Notes under the pieces: generated by a model | What the model was told of the DNA's origin: nothing | What the model saw: only the letters and a program-made list of their open reading frames with translations | Database searches by the model: none | In this document: one piece after another, positions 32,701-44,653 of the stretch | Layout of the letters: every line of letters begins with the position of its first letter | How positions within the stretch are numbered: the first letter of the stretch is position 1 | Assembly (NCBI RefSeq): GCF_000340215.1 | Contig: NW_006921536.1 | Coordinates: forward strand, 2,319,582-2,383,581 | Direction of reading: 5' to 3' | Origin: Pseudocercospora fijiensis CIRAD86 | Lineage: Eukaryota > Ascomycota > Dothideomycetes > Mycosphaerellales > Mycosphaerellaceae | DNA length: 64,000 nucleotides | Made by a program: the position numbers and the translations under genes

Positions 32701-33099
32701 GGTGATGTTGCGTATATTGTAATGGAAGTTGTGGAAGTTGTTTTATTAGAATTGGACTAGAATTAACGATAGTCGTACAAGCTGCTGTTGGAAGTGTTGT
32801 TTGCGGGTGAGATGATGGACTATCCGTTGATACCAGACAGCAAGATATATACTCACGATGAAGAACTCATCATGCCTATGCTCCCAATCTTGGCGAATTC
32901 GGTCGCCGGAATTGGCGTCACCGAACCGGCGAAGCCCCAGACCTGGTCCCTGGCTATCACCTAAGCCACATGCCAATGCTGACTGCACGTCACTGGTCAG
33001 GGGTCCAAAAGACTTTCGTACTTGAGCCTTGAGGTGAAATACCATTCGCATGTGCTCGTGTGTCTCGTAAACTAGTCTCTAGTCGGACCGCCCGCGTAG
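32701..33099. promoter_or_regulatory. Upstream region of the secreted-protein gene, edge of the repeat block
   Basis: Normal composition persists to about 33060, then TpA-rich repeat sequence starts. No gene seen. Confidence 0.5.
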
Positions 33100-36000
33100 G
33101 CAGCTTGCTAGCGCCTCTATACGCTCTTCCCTACTATACTATATTAGAAAGACCCGAGATCCGAAATAAGATAAAGGAAGTTACGAGCTTTAAGCGATAT
33201 AGCCTAAGAATACAGTCGGTCGTATACTAATAGTGTAAGAAGGGTTATATTAGCAGGTAGATAGGGTAGTAGTAGGTATAGGTAGTATTCGATAAGGAAC
33301 TAGGAGGAGAGGGAGGAAGGCAGGCAAGTTAGCCTATTACTAAGTGCTAAGCCCTACCTAAGGCACTAAAACCCTAGCTTTACTCGAGTCTAGTTATATA
33401 CTAATTACGTATAACCTCTTTAGCCCTAATATACGCTTCCCTTCTAAAGGCCGCGCCCTCGTAGCCTATCTATATTCTAATCTCGACCTCTATTACTACT
33501 AACTTAGTAGATCTAATAAGCTATCTAGTCCGCGCCGAATTAAACACTTAACTACCTAATTATATAACTATATTAAACCTTACCTCTAATACAATATAAT
33601 ATATAACTCTAACTACGCTATCCTTATATATAATAAAGGGCACTATTAATATAGTAAGAGCGAGAATTATATAATCTATCGAGAAATAGTAGCGAACAAT
33701 TAGAGACGAAGGGAAGATAGTTAAGAAGGAAGGGAGGACGAATAGAAAGCACTATATACTAGGGCAGAGGAGATACTAAAGGCGGAAGATAGAAGAACCC
33801 CTAAAAGGGCATATAGGATAATAATCTTAGAACTCCTCGGAGAACTAAAAGTAATCTATAACTAGGCAAGCTACGTAATCACAAAGGTAGCTAATATAGT
33901 CGTAGCAAAGATTACGAAGAAATAATAGGAAATAAGCCTAAACTACCGTACCTAGGTAGCAGTAGCTAGTTAGGAGGCGCTAAAACCCCCGAGGATAGTA
34001 GTTAGAGTCTATATTACGGACCTATAGGAGCAAAAGGAAATCTAAGGACTTATAGGGAAAGAGATTATAGAAAGAATTATAGTTAAAGAGGTAATTAGGG
34101 CTAGGAACGAAGGAAAAGGGGTAATTAAGCTATTTATAGCACAAGAGCAGGACAAAAAGAAGCTAGAAACACAAAAAGAATAGACAACTAAGATAGGGAA
34201 AACAACAAAGGTCTCCTAACAGCAATTTATAATTATAGCCTATAGTATAATAAGAAGCTTTAAGGAAGAATAGGATATTAAGAGCCTATAGAGACAAAAC
34301 CAAGCTATATACCTAGGCCTAAAGATCACAAAAGTAGTATAGATTAAAAGGAAAATCGAGGAGACTAAAAAGCAGTCTTCCCTAATTATCTAGGTAGGGA
34401 GTATAGAGCAAGCTAATATAGTGCTAGACTAGGGGTTGTTCTAGGACTATAAGAGATTAGAAACAGAGATATATAGAAGCAACTATAGGATAATGTAGTG
34501 CTTCAAATATTAACACTATAGACACTTAGCAGCTAAGTGTACAAAGACAACTAACACCTGCTCCTATTATATAGGGGATTACTAGGTTAAAGAATGCAAA
34601 GTATACAAAGGAGAAGCAAGATATATATACTATACTAAAAGATACCCCTTTTAGGCGAAGGAATGCCTAGTAAGAATACAGGCAGCGAGGAAGGCAAAGG
34701 AAGCTAGAATTAATACACTAAAAAGATATGTAACAAGCTAGGGTAGCTAGATACAGAAGCAACCTAGCTAAGTACTACAAAAGAGGTCTAGACAAGATAA
34801 TAGGTTCACATTTAGGGCCTTACTAGCACAAGAGAGTTACTAGCAACTAGAGAGACTAAGATACCTTAACATTATAGGAAAGGAAGTAGGGCAGACAAAG
34901 CTTAGTTAAATATTAGTCTAAAGTAAGGGAAGACTAAAGGAAAACTTATAGGGAAATAATATAGATGAAACCTAATAAACATTGCAATATCACTAAACAT
35001 TATATAGTATAATATTAACAAGAGCAAAGATAAGGTATAGAGGAGCTTCCTTTAAGCACTAAACCTAAAAGAACATCACATTATTGCAATCTAAGAGCCC
35101 TAGCTCAACCTATATACAAAGAGACTAGCAACAGTCAAAGACCTAAGATACTACCTAATTATCTACAACTAGGGAGCCCTAAGGATATGCATCTATATTA
35201 GTAAGGAGATAGATATAGAAACCTAGCAGGCTCTACTATAGGAGGATAAGGACCTAATATTAGTTTAAGTAGAGATATCCTAAGGTATACTCTAAGTCTA
35301 CTATATATACAACCTACTACTAGACTTAAGAAGCAGTACCTAACTAAAAACCCTAGAAAGACTACCTAGAGTTATCTAGGGGAACACCTACTAAATCCTA
35401 CTTAGGGATTTCAACCTCTACTACCCCCTCTAGAGCTTAGACTTTACCCTAGCTTACTAATTCCTAGTAGGAAGACTAATTGATATATTAGAGAGGGAAG
35501 AAATAGAAATTGTTACCCTAAAGGGACTAATTACTTAGGAGGCAAGAGGAAGCAGTAGCATACTAGACCTATGCTTTATATTATATTAGATTAGGAACAG
35601 GATTATAAGATATAGGATCAACTAGGAACTAGAAGAATTATTAGACCACTTTTCGGTGCAGATTAAGCTAAATATCTAAGCCAATTAGGAAAGGGAACTA
35701 GAGGAGAAGCTTAACTAGAAGGGTACCTAATAGGGCAGGATTAGGGAGGAACTAGAAAGGGACCTAAAACTAGAGGAACTCTTAACAAAGCACCTACTAA
35801 GGCTAGAGGACATTGACAAAGTAGTAGAAGAACTAATAGGAATCCTAAAACAGGTAGCTAGAAAGCATATCCTAGCAAAGAAACATTTACTATACTAGCA
35901 ACTATACTAGACTAGTAAGTGTATAAGGAAGGTTAAAGTAGCAAGGAAGGCTAGGAGGCAGTAGACATAAACCTATACCTAGGAAGTATAGGACAACTAT

Positions 36001-38560
36001 AATAAAGCCTGCTAGGAAAAGAAGATCTAGATTAAGAAAGACAAGATACAAGAATAGAGATCTATAATAGGAATAATTACAAAGAAACTAGAGGAGATAT
36101 AGAGGATAGCTAAATAGGTAAGGAGACCTAAATAGGATAAGGATATACTACTACAATTCCCGGACATTATAGACTAATAAGGACAAATACAGACTATAAT
36201 AGAAGGGAAAGTAAGAGCCCTAGGCTAACACTTCTTCTATAGAAAAGTACAAGTAGACCTATTAGACATAAGGGAGATAGAATAAGAGACTCTACTACTA
36301 GGCATACTAAGAGATACCTAGGTTAAACCCGAAACTATTAAAAGGATCCTAAAGAAAATTCTAGGCAATAAGGCACTAGGAGAAGACAAGATCTATAACA
36401 AACTTCTAAAAGCATATAGGAAGGGGCTAGCCCTAGCACTAGCTAATATCTTTTTATAAAGCCTAGCACTAGGACACTACCTAAGACTATTTAGGAAGTC
36501 CCTAATAGTAGTACTAAGGAAGCCCTAGAAGGAAGACTATATATAGCTCAAGGCCTATAGACTAATAGCCCTACTTAATACAATAGGCAAGGTGCTAGAA
36601 AAAATTGTCGCTAAAAGGCTAACAACCTTTACCGAGGAAAGGAACATCCTTCTAGAAGGCTAGATAGGAAGAAGAAAGAAGAGGTTAACACTAATAGCTA
36701 TAGAACTAATTATAGAACAGATTAAGCATATCTAGCACTATAGTTAAAACTAGGTAGCAACCCTCCTCTCCCTTAATATCTTAGGAGCCTTTAATAATGT
36801 CTCCTATAAAAGGCTCCTATATATACTTAAATAGAAAGCTATACTAAACTAGATAGTCCAATTTATCTAGTCCTTCCTATAGGAAAGATTAATACAGCTT
36901 ATTCTAGGCAAATTCAAATCAGACCTAATACTAACTAAAAAGGGAATCCCCTAAGGATTAATACTCTCCCTAATCCTCTTCCTTATCTTTATAGCAGACC
37001 TACTCCTACTCCTAGAATCAAAAAACACATTAGCATTAGGGTTTATAGATAATACGAACATCCTAGCCTAGTCTAAGACAATAGAAACCAACTGCAAGAT
37101 CCTAGAAGAGAAGCACTAGGAGTATAAAAAATAGGTAAGGAGGTATAGAGCAAAATTCGCCCTAGAAAAGTACTAGCTTATCCACTTTAGTAAGGCTAAA
37201 TCAACCTATAATATAAAGCAATCAATTACTATCTAAGGCTTTAAAACCCAACTATTAGTAGAGCTTAGGGTACTAGGGATCTAGCTAAATCCAAAACTGA
37301 ATTAGGGACTACAAGTAAAGAAGGCAAAGCAGAGGGCAGATGCTAATATGCAATCTATTAATAGGCTTATAGCCTCTATATAGGGGGCTACATTCGAGAA
37401 AGCTAAAGTTATATATAAAGCAATTGTTAAGCTAGCAATGCTATATAGAGCATAGATATAGACAGCCTAGGAGAAAACACTAAAGAGGATTGAACAACTA
37501 GTTAGTAGGTCCTAAACCTAAAGCCTAAAGAAAATCCTAGGAGCATATAAAACTATACTAATAAGGGTAGTAGAAATAGAATTAGGGATCCCACTAGTCA
37601 AACAATACTTTAAGGGACTAAGACACTAATATATAGTAAAGACAATAGAATACCTAGCCTAATAGACTATCTAAAAGGCACTAGACAAGATAAAAGCCTA
37701 GTACATTAGGACTAGGAGGCGAGACAGACTACAAATAACTCCCTAGAAAGTTAAAGACCTAGAGCAATATAGAGTCTTAATAAGAGAAATGCTAGAGAAA
37801 GAGCTTTAGGGACTAAATATAAGGCTAAAGGAAGATAAACTAAAGGGAGAGAAACAAAGCCTAGTAGAATCAATTGCTAGATATCTATAAGAGCAGGAAT
37901 AGAACAAAACATAAGTTAGACTAGGAACCCTAAAGGCACTAGTCAAATTTAGTTAATACAACTACTAGCTCTATAAGGACCTAAATAGGGCCGAGGCAAG
38001 CCTAGCTATCTAAATCAGATCTAAATACATTAGATTCAGATCTTACCTATTTAGAAGAAACGTCCTAGGAATTAAAAGCAGGGCTTACTAATATAGCTAC
38101 TAATCTCAGAACCCTAAGCATATACTGCTAGTCTGCCCTTAATAGTTAGAAGGCAGAAGTGATTAGAGACTAAAAGCAATAGAAAGGGAATACGATAAGC
38201 TAATCTAGAGCAAAGAAGACCTAAAGAGGATAGTAAAGTAGATTATTAAACAGGGATTTATACAACAATTCGCACTAGTAAGGGAAACTAAGGAGTAGAT
38301 AAAAAGGAGGGAAGAAGAGGGGGAAAGAAGGGCAGGGCAGTAGGCAAGGTAGTTAGAGGGTAACAACTATAATACTAGTATATCCTAGAGGAAGGAGAAC
38401 AAGGAAACAAGGAAGATCAACACTTGTAAATAGGATAGGAGGGAGGTTTTTACTAACTAAGTTAGTTTCCTACCTAAAACAATACATAGAAACAGACCTG
38501 CATAGGCCGAAAGGCACTACAATAGGCAAATGAAATATCTATCTATCTATATATAATAAA
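33100..38560 (+). mobile_element. Non-LTR retrotransposon (LINE, Tad-like), inactivated
   Basis: Plus-strand pseudogenes in the order expected for a Tad-clade LINE. A CCHC knuckle region is at about 34499-34700 (TGC.TTC..A.AT then CAC..TTAGCAGCTAAGTGT). An apurinic-type endonuclease region lies near 35250-35620, with a residual RDFNLYYPL block (family: GDFN.HHP.W). Reverse transcriptase lies near 36300-37160 with LKAYRLIALLNTIGKVLEK, a degenerate SLNILGAFNNV block, and GFIDNTNIL at 37039-37065 in place of the catalytic FADD. A C-terminal cysteine/histidine motif ending HILLVCP lies near 38110-38140. Trp and Gln positions are TAG throughout. I see no RNase H domain. Ends are approximate; the 3' end near 38530 has ATCTATCTATCTATATATAA. 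Confidence 0.85.
36300..37160 (+). pseudogene. LINE reverse transcriptase, inactive
   Basis: Sequence blocks of the non-LTR reverse transcriptase are in order. The catalytic Asp-Asp is read as Asp-Asn (GATAATAC) at about 37047, consistent with a G-to-A change. Multiple TAG codons interrupt it. Confidence 0.8.
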
Positions 38561-39559
38561 GTAAAGAGATATAGAGCTATAAGAATTAAGAGCTATCGAC
38601 TAATTATAATACGGGCGCGTCTTCCCTACTATAATAGGTAGACGTACGAGGTAGTATAGCCCTACCTCCGCTCTAAGTAATATCGTTCCGAGTTCTTTAC
38701 GTCTACTCTAAAAGACCTAGAAATGTCCGCTCCGAGGGTTTGTCCGTTCCGAGGGTTATTCTTATTATTATAAGGACTATTATTTACTATCGTAGTTTTA
38801 CTAGCCCTAATTAGTTAGGTTTAGCAGCCTTTAAGTGTTAACTAATTATATCTTTTTAAAAAACTTAGTTCTTCTAGTTTCTATAGGTAAAGGCTATTAT
38901 AAGTATAATAGTTAAGGTTCGCCTCGCTTAAAGGGTCGGAAAGATCGAGGAGTAACCTATTATCCGCAAGATCGACCCTAGCTAGCTTAGCTCTATAGTT
39001 TTTGCCTTTAGTTAGTCTATTAGTCGCTTAATCTTTTAGGCGGCTTAAAGTTTTAATTAAAGTTTTAATTAAACCTTTAATATAGCTATTCTTTTAACTT
39101 AGTATAGTGCCTTAGGCTCGTAGTATAGGTAAGGTTATGTCTATAGGCGCGGCGACAGTAGTAGGTAATATTAACAATAACGGCGCTAGTCGTCTTAGCG
39201 TCGACTTTACCTTGCTTCTAATTTCCTTCTTTAACTAATAATAACTCGGTAATACTGTTACTAATATAGCCGTGTCTTTCCTCTCTTAAATAGTAATATA
39301 CTCCGTAACACCGTCGCTAATATAGCCGCGCCGGCCGCGCCGTCCTCACCGATTGCCTAGGCCTCGAGGCCTCGATAGAATAAAGGAATAAGAGGGGGAC
39401 CTATAGGGCTCGGTAGTAGAAAGGGGGATGTCTTTTAGAAGAGTAGGTAATTAATTAACGCGTTATAGCTCGCTTGTTAATACTCGGTACGCGTTTACTA
39501 TAATAGTATAGTCTTATTATCCCTTATTACTAACAATTGCTTATAGCTAATTAGTTAGC
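38561..39559. other. Unassigned repeat sequence
   Basis: About 1 kb between the LINE 3' end and the minus-strand Gypsy pol. It may include the remains of that element's LTR, but its partner is missing. No coding frame identified. Confidence 0.35.
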
Positions 39560-39584
39560 TAATAGCACCCCGGGGGTAGTATTA
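39560..39584. repeat. 25-bp palindrome, copy 0
   Basis: TAATAGCACCCC followed by GGGGGTAGTATTA. It lies just beyond the 3' end of the minus-strand Gypsy pol and matches the five copies in the 12.3-kb Gypsy element. Confidence 0.9.
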
Positions 39585-39599
39585 ATCCTAGGCCTTAAT

Positions 39600-42500
39600 A
39601 GTAATATTATAAGCTTTTAGCCTTCTTCTTGTTCTTTACACTAGTCTAATACTCGTCTAATAGCTTAGTTATATCCTCGAACGAGTCTTTAGCTTCCTAT
39701 AAGTCCTACTTAGGTAAATAGCCTTGCTATCTTAGGAGGTACTCCTTCTTGCCTTGCCTAGTCCGATACTTTAGAATACGTTCTATAGACTATAGCTCCT
39801 TACTATTAGCTAAGACTTCCTCTAACTCGGTAGGCGCTTTATCGCCTTCGCGCTAGTAGTATAGTTTAAAGAGGGATATATAGAAGGTATCGTAGATAGT
39901 ATAATAAGGTAGGAGCTATAACTAGTAGGCCTATATACCCTTCGGTTCTCGGATACGGAATAGGCTAATATATCTTAGTACGAGCTTAGGCCTTGTTTTG
40001 CTATTAGGTAATAGGTGTTTACGGATATAGAGGTTCTTCGTACTAAGTATAACTATATCGCCTTATTTAAAGGTTATTAGTATATAGCGCTTATCGTAGT
40101 AGGTCTTTTAGTACTCTTAAGCCTTTATTAGCTTCTTAGCTATCTTAGTATAGATTTCTCGCATCTTCTAGATACGTTCTATTGCCGCTAGCGTTTCTAG
40201 TACTTAACGCGCTTCCCTTTCCTTGCGCTCGGCCTCGAGCGATAGTAGGTCTTATAGTATAGCAGCGTTCTAGCCTATTATAGCTATATAGGGTAAGATC
40301 TTAGTTAATAAATGTACACTATTATTGTATACGAATTCTATAGGCTATAGGAGGTTAACCTAGTCGTTAGGGTTCTCGTTAATGTAACTGCGTAGGTACT
40401 ACTATAGGGTAGCATTCTACCTCTCTATTTAACCGTTAGTCTATAGATAGAAGGCTATTAATAGCCGATGCTTTAGTCTTAGCTGTAGGCATATTTCGCT
40501 CTAATAGTGCGATGTTAGTATCGATCTACGATTAGATACTATCCCCTTAGGGGTCCCCTAATAGGTATAGAAGATATTGTTCTATAGCGCTTCTACTATA
40601 GCCTATATTAATAGTAGTCTAATCTTTCCGCGCCGGGATATATCGAGCGCCTTTAGTAAATCGATCTACTATAATAAGGATAGCATTATATATATCCTTG
40701 CTGCCCCTACGCTTAGTAGGAGGAAGGCCTATAATAAAATAATATTAAAATCTATTGTAAGTTCTACGAATAGCTTCCTAGGAACAGGAAGTAAAGACAA
40801 CTCGCTAAATAGCAGGTGCTTTAGTGCTTTAATACGCTAGTATACTATATAGGTCTATACGTATTCTTTTATATACCGCTTACTATTTAGCTAGTAGTAT
40901 ATACGCGATAGTAACTCGTACGACCTCTCTATGCTATAGTAACTAGCGAGCTTACTATTATAGTGCCTCTTTAAAAGCTCTTATCTAATCGATTATTTAG
41001 CGGGGATATAGTATCTACCCTTAAACTTTAAGTAACCTTTGTCGTCGATCGACTAATTACTCTTACTAAATCGAGTCGTTTGCCTACTTATAAGCCTATT
41101 AATACGGTTAATAGTAAAGGCGTCCCTCTGCTAAGCCTATAATAGCTTATCTATAAACGATTAACTATCTCTATTTATAAGGTTATTTAATAGCACCTTC
41201 GCTATTAAACGAGGTACGTATTGTATGCATCTAATAGCACTAGTAGCCGGAACTGCTACAACCTCTTCTATAGTACTATCGCTATATAGGCTATTACTAT
41301 AGATAGTAATGTCTTTAAGCGAGTTATTATAGCTCGAGCGATCTACGTCCTTTCTAACGCGCACTAGAAGAACGACAACTCCGCTATAGTATTTGTTACC
41401 GCCGCGGGGTCCGGAAGTCCGCTTATCCTACGCTTACTTATTAATAATACGGGCTATAGCAATCTTATACTATAGGGTTAGAAACAATAAATTAATATAC
41501 TAGGTCTCGCTGTCGTAATTAGGTCGCCTCGATAGGCTATTAGCAGGGTTGCTTACGCCTAGCCGATATAATATATTAAAATCGAACCTAACGAGGTAGA
41601 CGGCCTATCTAGCCTATCGACCTATAACCCTTATAACCTTAGTAATACTACGTAGGTTGTTATAGTCCGTATAGACCTAAATCGTGTACTAAGCACTATC
41701 GAGATAGTAGCGCTAATACTTAAAGGCTTCTACGATTGCTAAGAGCTCTTGCTTATAGGTCTTATATCGACGTTCTATATCGATTATCTTTCGTAAAAAG
41801 AAGGCAATCGGGTGCTAGTAATAGTTATTATCTAATTGCTATAATATAATAGCCGATATAGCGAACTGTAAAGCGTTAGTCTTAATTCGGATCTGCTTGC
41901 TTAGTACGAAATAGTACAATAAGGGGACTTTAGTAAAGCGTTGCTTTAGACCGTTAAAAGCGGCTTATGTTTTGTTAGTCTATTTGAAGTCTCTAGACGG
42001 GTTAGCCTTAGTTTTAGTAAGCTTAGTTAGTAGTATTATATGCCTCGAATAACCCTTAATAAACTAACGGTAGAAGTTAGTAAAACCTAGGAATAATTAA
42101 AGCTCCTTAATAGACGTAGGAATAGGCTATTTAGTAATTGTTTTGATCCGGTTAGGATTAGCCTTAACACTCTCGGTTAATACGAGGAAGCTAAGGAATA
42201 ACACCTCTTTAGTAGCAAAGGTGCATTTAGAAGGTTTGCAATACAGTCTATAGGCTTATAGGCGGTCGAGGACCTTACGTACTACGGCCTAGTATTCTGC
42301 AATATTAGGTAAATGTATATAAACTAGGATATTATCTAGGTAAACTATATAGAGATAGTCTAATAGGCCCGAAAGGGCCCGATTGATATAGGACTAGAAT
42401 GTTGTAGGGGCATTAGCTAAGCCGAATAGCATAACTAAGTACTCGAAATAGCTATAGCGAGTACGGAAGGCCGTCTTCTATTCGTCGCCCTTACGAATAT

Positions 42501-42770
42501 AGATACGATAGTACGCATCCTTAATATCTAGTATAGTATAGAAGTAGGCCCTAGAAAGGCGATCGAGGGTCTTATTAATAAGAGGGAGTAGATAGCGGTC
42601 TTTAATAGTAATAGTATTAAGCCTACGATAGTCGACATATAGGCGTAGGCTACTATCCTTCTTTAGTACGAATAGGATAGGTGTACTAGTAGGACTGTTA
42701 CTATACCGAATACGACTATTAGCTAGGTTTTCCTCTAAGTATAGACCCCGTAGTAGTTCGGGTTGGTTTG
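39600..42770 (-). mobile_element. Ty3/Gypsy pol, truncated and inactivated
   Basis: The minus strand encodes, from 42770 downward, a Gypsy reverse transcriptase (LCVDYRRLNTIT-like block near 42630, TAFRTRYSYFEYLVMLFGLA near 42440, YLDNILVYI near 42320 in place of YLDDILVYS). RNase H follows near 41500-41900 and an integrase near 40000-41100, with a possible C-terminal chromodomain-like segment near 39720. TAG/TAA interrupt it, and a few short open pieces remain (for example 41161-41364). The 5' part (protease and gag) is absent: coding homology stops at about 42770, where a GGTTTGGTTTGG repeat begins. This looks like a truncation by a later insertion. Confidence 0.85.
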
Positions 42771-42825
42771 GTTTGGTTTGCTAAGCCGAAACTCTAGTTT
42801 GGTTTAGGTTGGTTTGCTAAGCAAC
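42735..42825 (+). repeat. GGTTTGGTTTG short repeats
   Basis: GGTTGGTTTGGTTTGG and TTTGGTTTAGGTTGG occur around the junction where the minus-strand Gypsy ends. Confidence 0.7.
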
Positions 42826-43601
42826 TATATAAGTAGCTAGTTCGAACTATATAATTTATCGGTTTTTAAGAAGTGTACGAATGTATACGTAGCTTCAAGC
42901 AAGCCCTTTATAAGACTTAGTAGTATAGCCGGCAGCGTGGCCGGCATTTTTAGTCCTTAGTACTTATAGAATTTTCGAATCCTACTTAGGCTACGTAGTT
43001 GTATAAAGGTACTTATATAACCTCAAATCTATAGACAATTAGCTAAGGGCACTAACCAATTAAAAGCATATATATATATATACAAGGCATTATAGTTTAG
43101 TTCGGAAACTACACTCCTTAGGTATGAATTTCATCCTTTCGTTTACAGTTCAATTCCCTAACTGCTTAGTAGAATGTCTTTATCTAGATCTAGGCAGAAC
43201 TTATCGATTTCCCTAGAAGTCCTCCTCCTTAAGAAGTTTATATACTTTCCTACCGAACTATTCGATAATATTAAGTACTAGGATAGCTCCTCCCTCGGTA
43301 TCGGTATAGTATATAAAAGAGCTATAAGGCAGCTCTATAGAACGTTCTACTAGTTACTCGCTATACTAAGGCCGAATGCTAGTTCGTTCCTTAGAACTCT
43401 TAGTTATTTAGGAGATATAAAGGGTAGGGTAGGTAGTAACTTCGTATTATATAAGGAGGTAGAGGCTACTATAGAAGAGGCCTTCAACCTATAGAAGATA
43501 GTAAAAGATATAGAGGCAGCTATAGGTCTAGGTACCTAGTTGAATTTCTAGTAGGTAGAGTATAAGGATATTTAGAGGGAGTATTAGGTAGAGTTGCGAA
43601 G
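42771..43601 (+). other. Left part of an older repeat split by the 12.3-kb Gypsy element
   Basis: This segment continues at 55908 once the LTR element and one target copy are removed. It contains a plus-strand frame from ATG 43153 to the insertion point with only TAG/TAA breaks, about 150 codons; no family recognised. A short AGCCGGCA array lies at 42927-42946. The sequence after that array (TTAGTACT and the following AT-rich tail) is related to the sequence after the array at 56072-56115, so two copies of a related unit lie on either side of the Gypsy element. Confidence 0.5.
42927..42946 (+). repeat. AGCCGGCA mini-array, two units
   Basis: AGCCGGCAGCGTGGCCGGCA with 12-bp period, followed by TTTTTAGTCCTTAGTACT as at 56116. 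Confidence 0.8.
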
Positions 43602-43605
43602 GCAG
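43602..43605 (+). repeat. Target-site duplication, left (GCAG)
   Basis: GCAG abuts the 5' LTR and recurs right after the 3' LTR at 55904-55907. Confidence 0.75.
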
Positions 43606-43885
43606 TATTAGCTAGTAACCGGCCCTATACACCTAGGCTAAGTTTTGAGCCTATATAAGAGGCCTCCTTCTATATTATAGATAGAGCACTAACCTCGTAT
43701 AGCATATTGTTTATGTTACACTTCTATAATGCCTATGTTGTAGGGCTCTAGTTATTAGCCTAAGCATCCGTCTTATTATCCTATTATACTAAACATAGCT
43801 GCCTATATTGCTATAGGTTATGTTACCCTCGGTAGCCTATACTATTACTGCTAGTAGTAGTAGTAGTGTTAGTTTCCGTCCTTTA
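43606..43885 (+). repeat. 5' LTR, 280 bp
   Basis: Begins TATTAGCTAGTAACCGG and ends TTTCCGTCCTTTA; the ends would be TG...CA before RIP. It is the same length as the 3' LTR and differs from it at about a dozen sites, nearly all transitions. Confidence 0.93.
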
Positions 43886-44534
43886 TTAGAGCCGAAGGTA
43901 GGGCTATCTCTTTATATCTAATAGGTTCGGGTATATTGAAGGTAGTCTCTAGGTACGAATAGCTATAACCGAAGCGAGGGCACGATAAGAGCCTACGATA
44001 CGGACGATACCGAAGTATCTTAAGGGGCTATTACGACAAGTAGAGAAACCTCTTAATAAGGGTATCGCTTTAACCCCGAAAAGCTACAAACCCTTAGGAC
44101 TATTACAGCTTAGGGCCTAGTCTATAGCTATAGCTAGCTTCTAAGGACTCGGCTCCGGGTCGAAGACCTATTTAGTACCGCTTACTCGAGATAAGCCCTG
44201 CCTAAGGAGGAGATAGACTAATTACCTATCGGCCTTGCTTAGTTTGCTAAGACTATTAAATTAATAGCAAATACGGCTTGTAGGTCGGATAGCCGGGGAG
44301 TCCCCTATTAATCGGGTAGGGCGTTCCTAGATTCGTAGCCTCGCTTAGACAGTACTTAGCCTTCTACTAGAAAAAGAAGGCTACCGCCCCCCCCGCCTAG
44401 CTAAAGGAGATACGAGCTAGTTTCTAGGATCTAGGTGTAAATAGAGATTGTAGTCTCTCCCTCCGAGCGGCTTTCGTCTAATACTAAACTTAGCTCCTAG
44501 AGGTAGTTAGGCGACCCCTAGGAGGCTAAATCCT
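43886..44534 (+). other. Leader of the Gypsy element
   Basis: It starts TTAGAGCCGAAGG, where a primer-binding site is expected. One frame from about 43990 to 44580 (ending after the first palindrome) is broken only by TAG/TAA and could be a small leader reading frame; this is uncertain. Confidence 0.4.
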
Positions 44535-44559
44535 AATGCTACCCCGGGGGTAATACTAG
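44535..44559. repeat. 25-bp palindrome, copy 1
   Basis: TAATGCTACCCC then GGGGGTAATACTA, about 95 bp upstream of the recognisable gag frame. Confidence 0.92.
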
Positions 44560-44653
44560 GAGAAACAGCCTAATATACTATTCTCTCGCATAGCAATATT
44601 ATAACAAACCAAACAAACTAAAGACACTAAAAACACGTTTATATAGCATTTTA

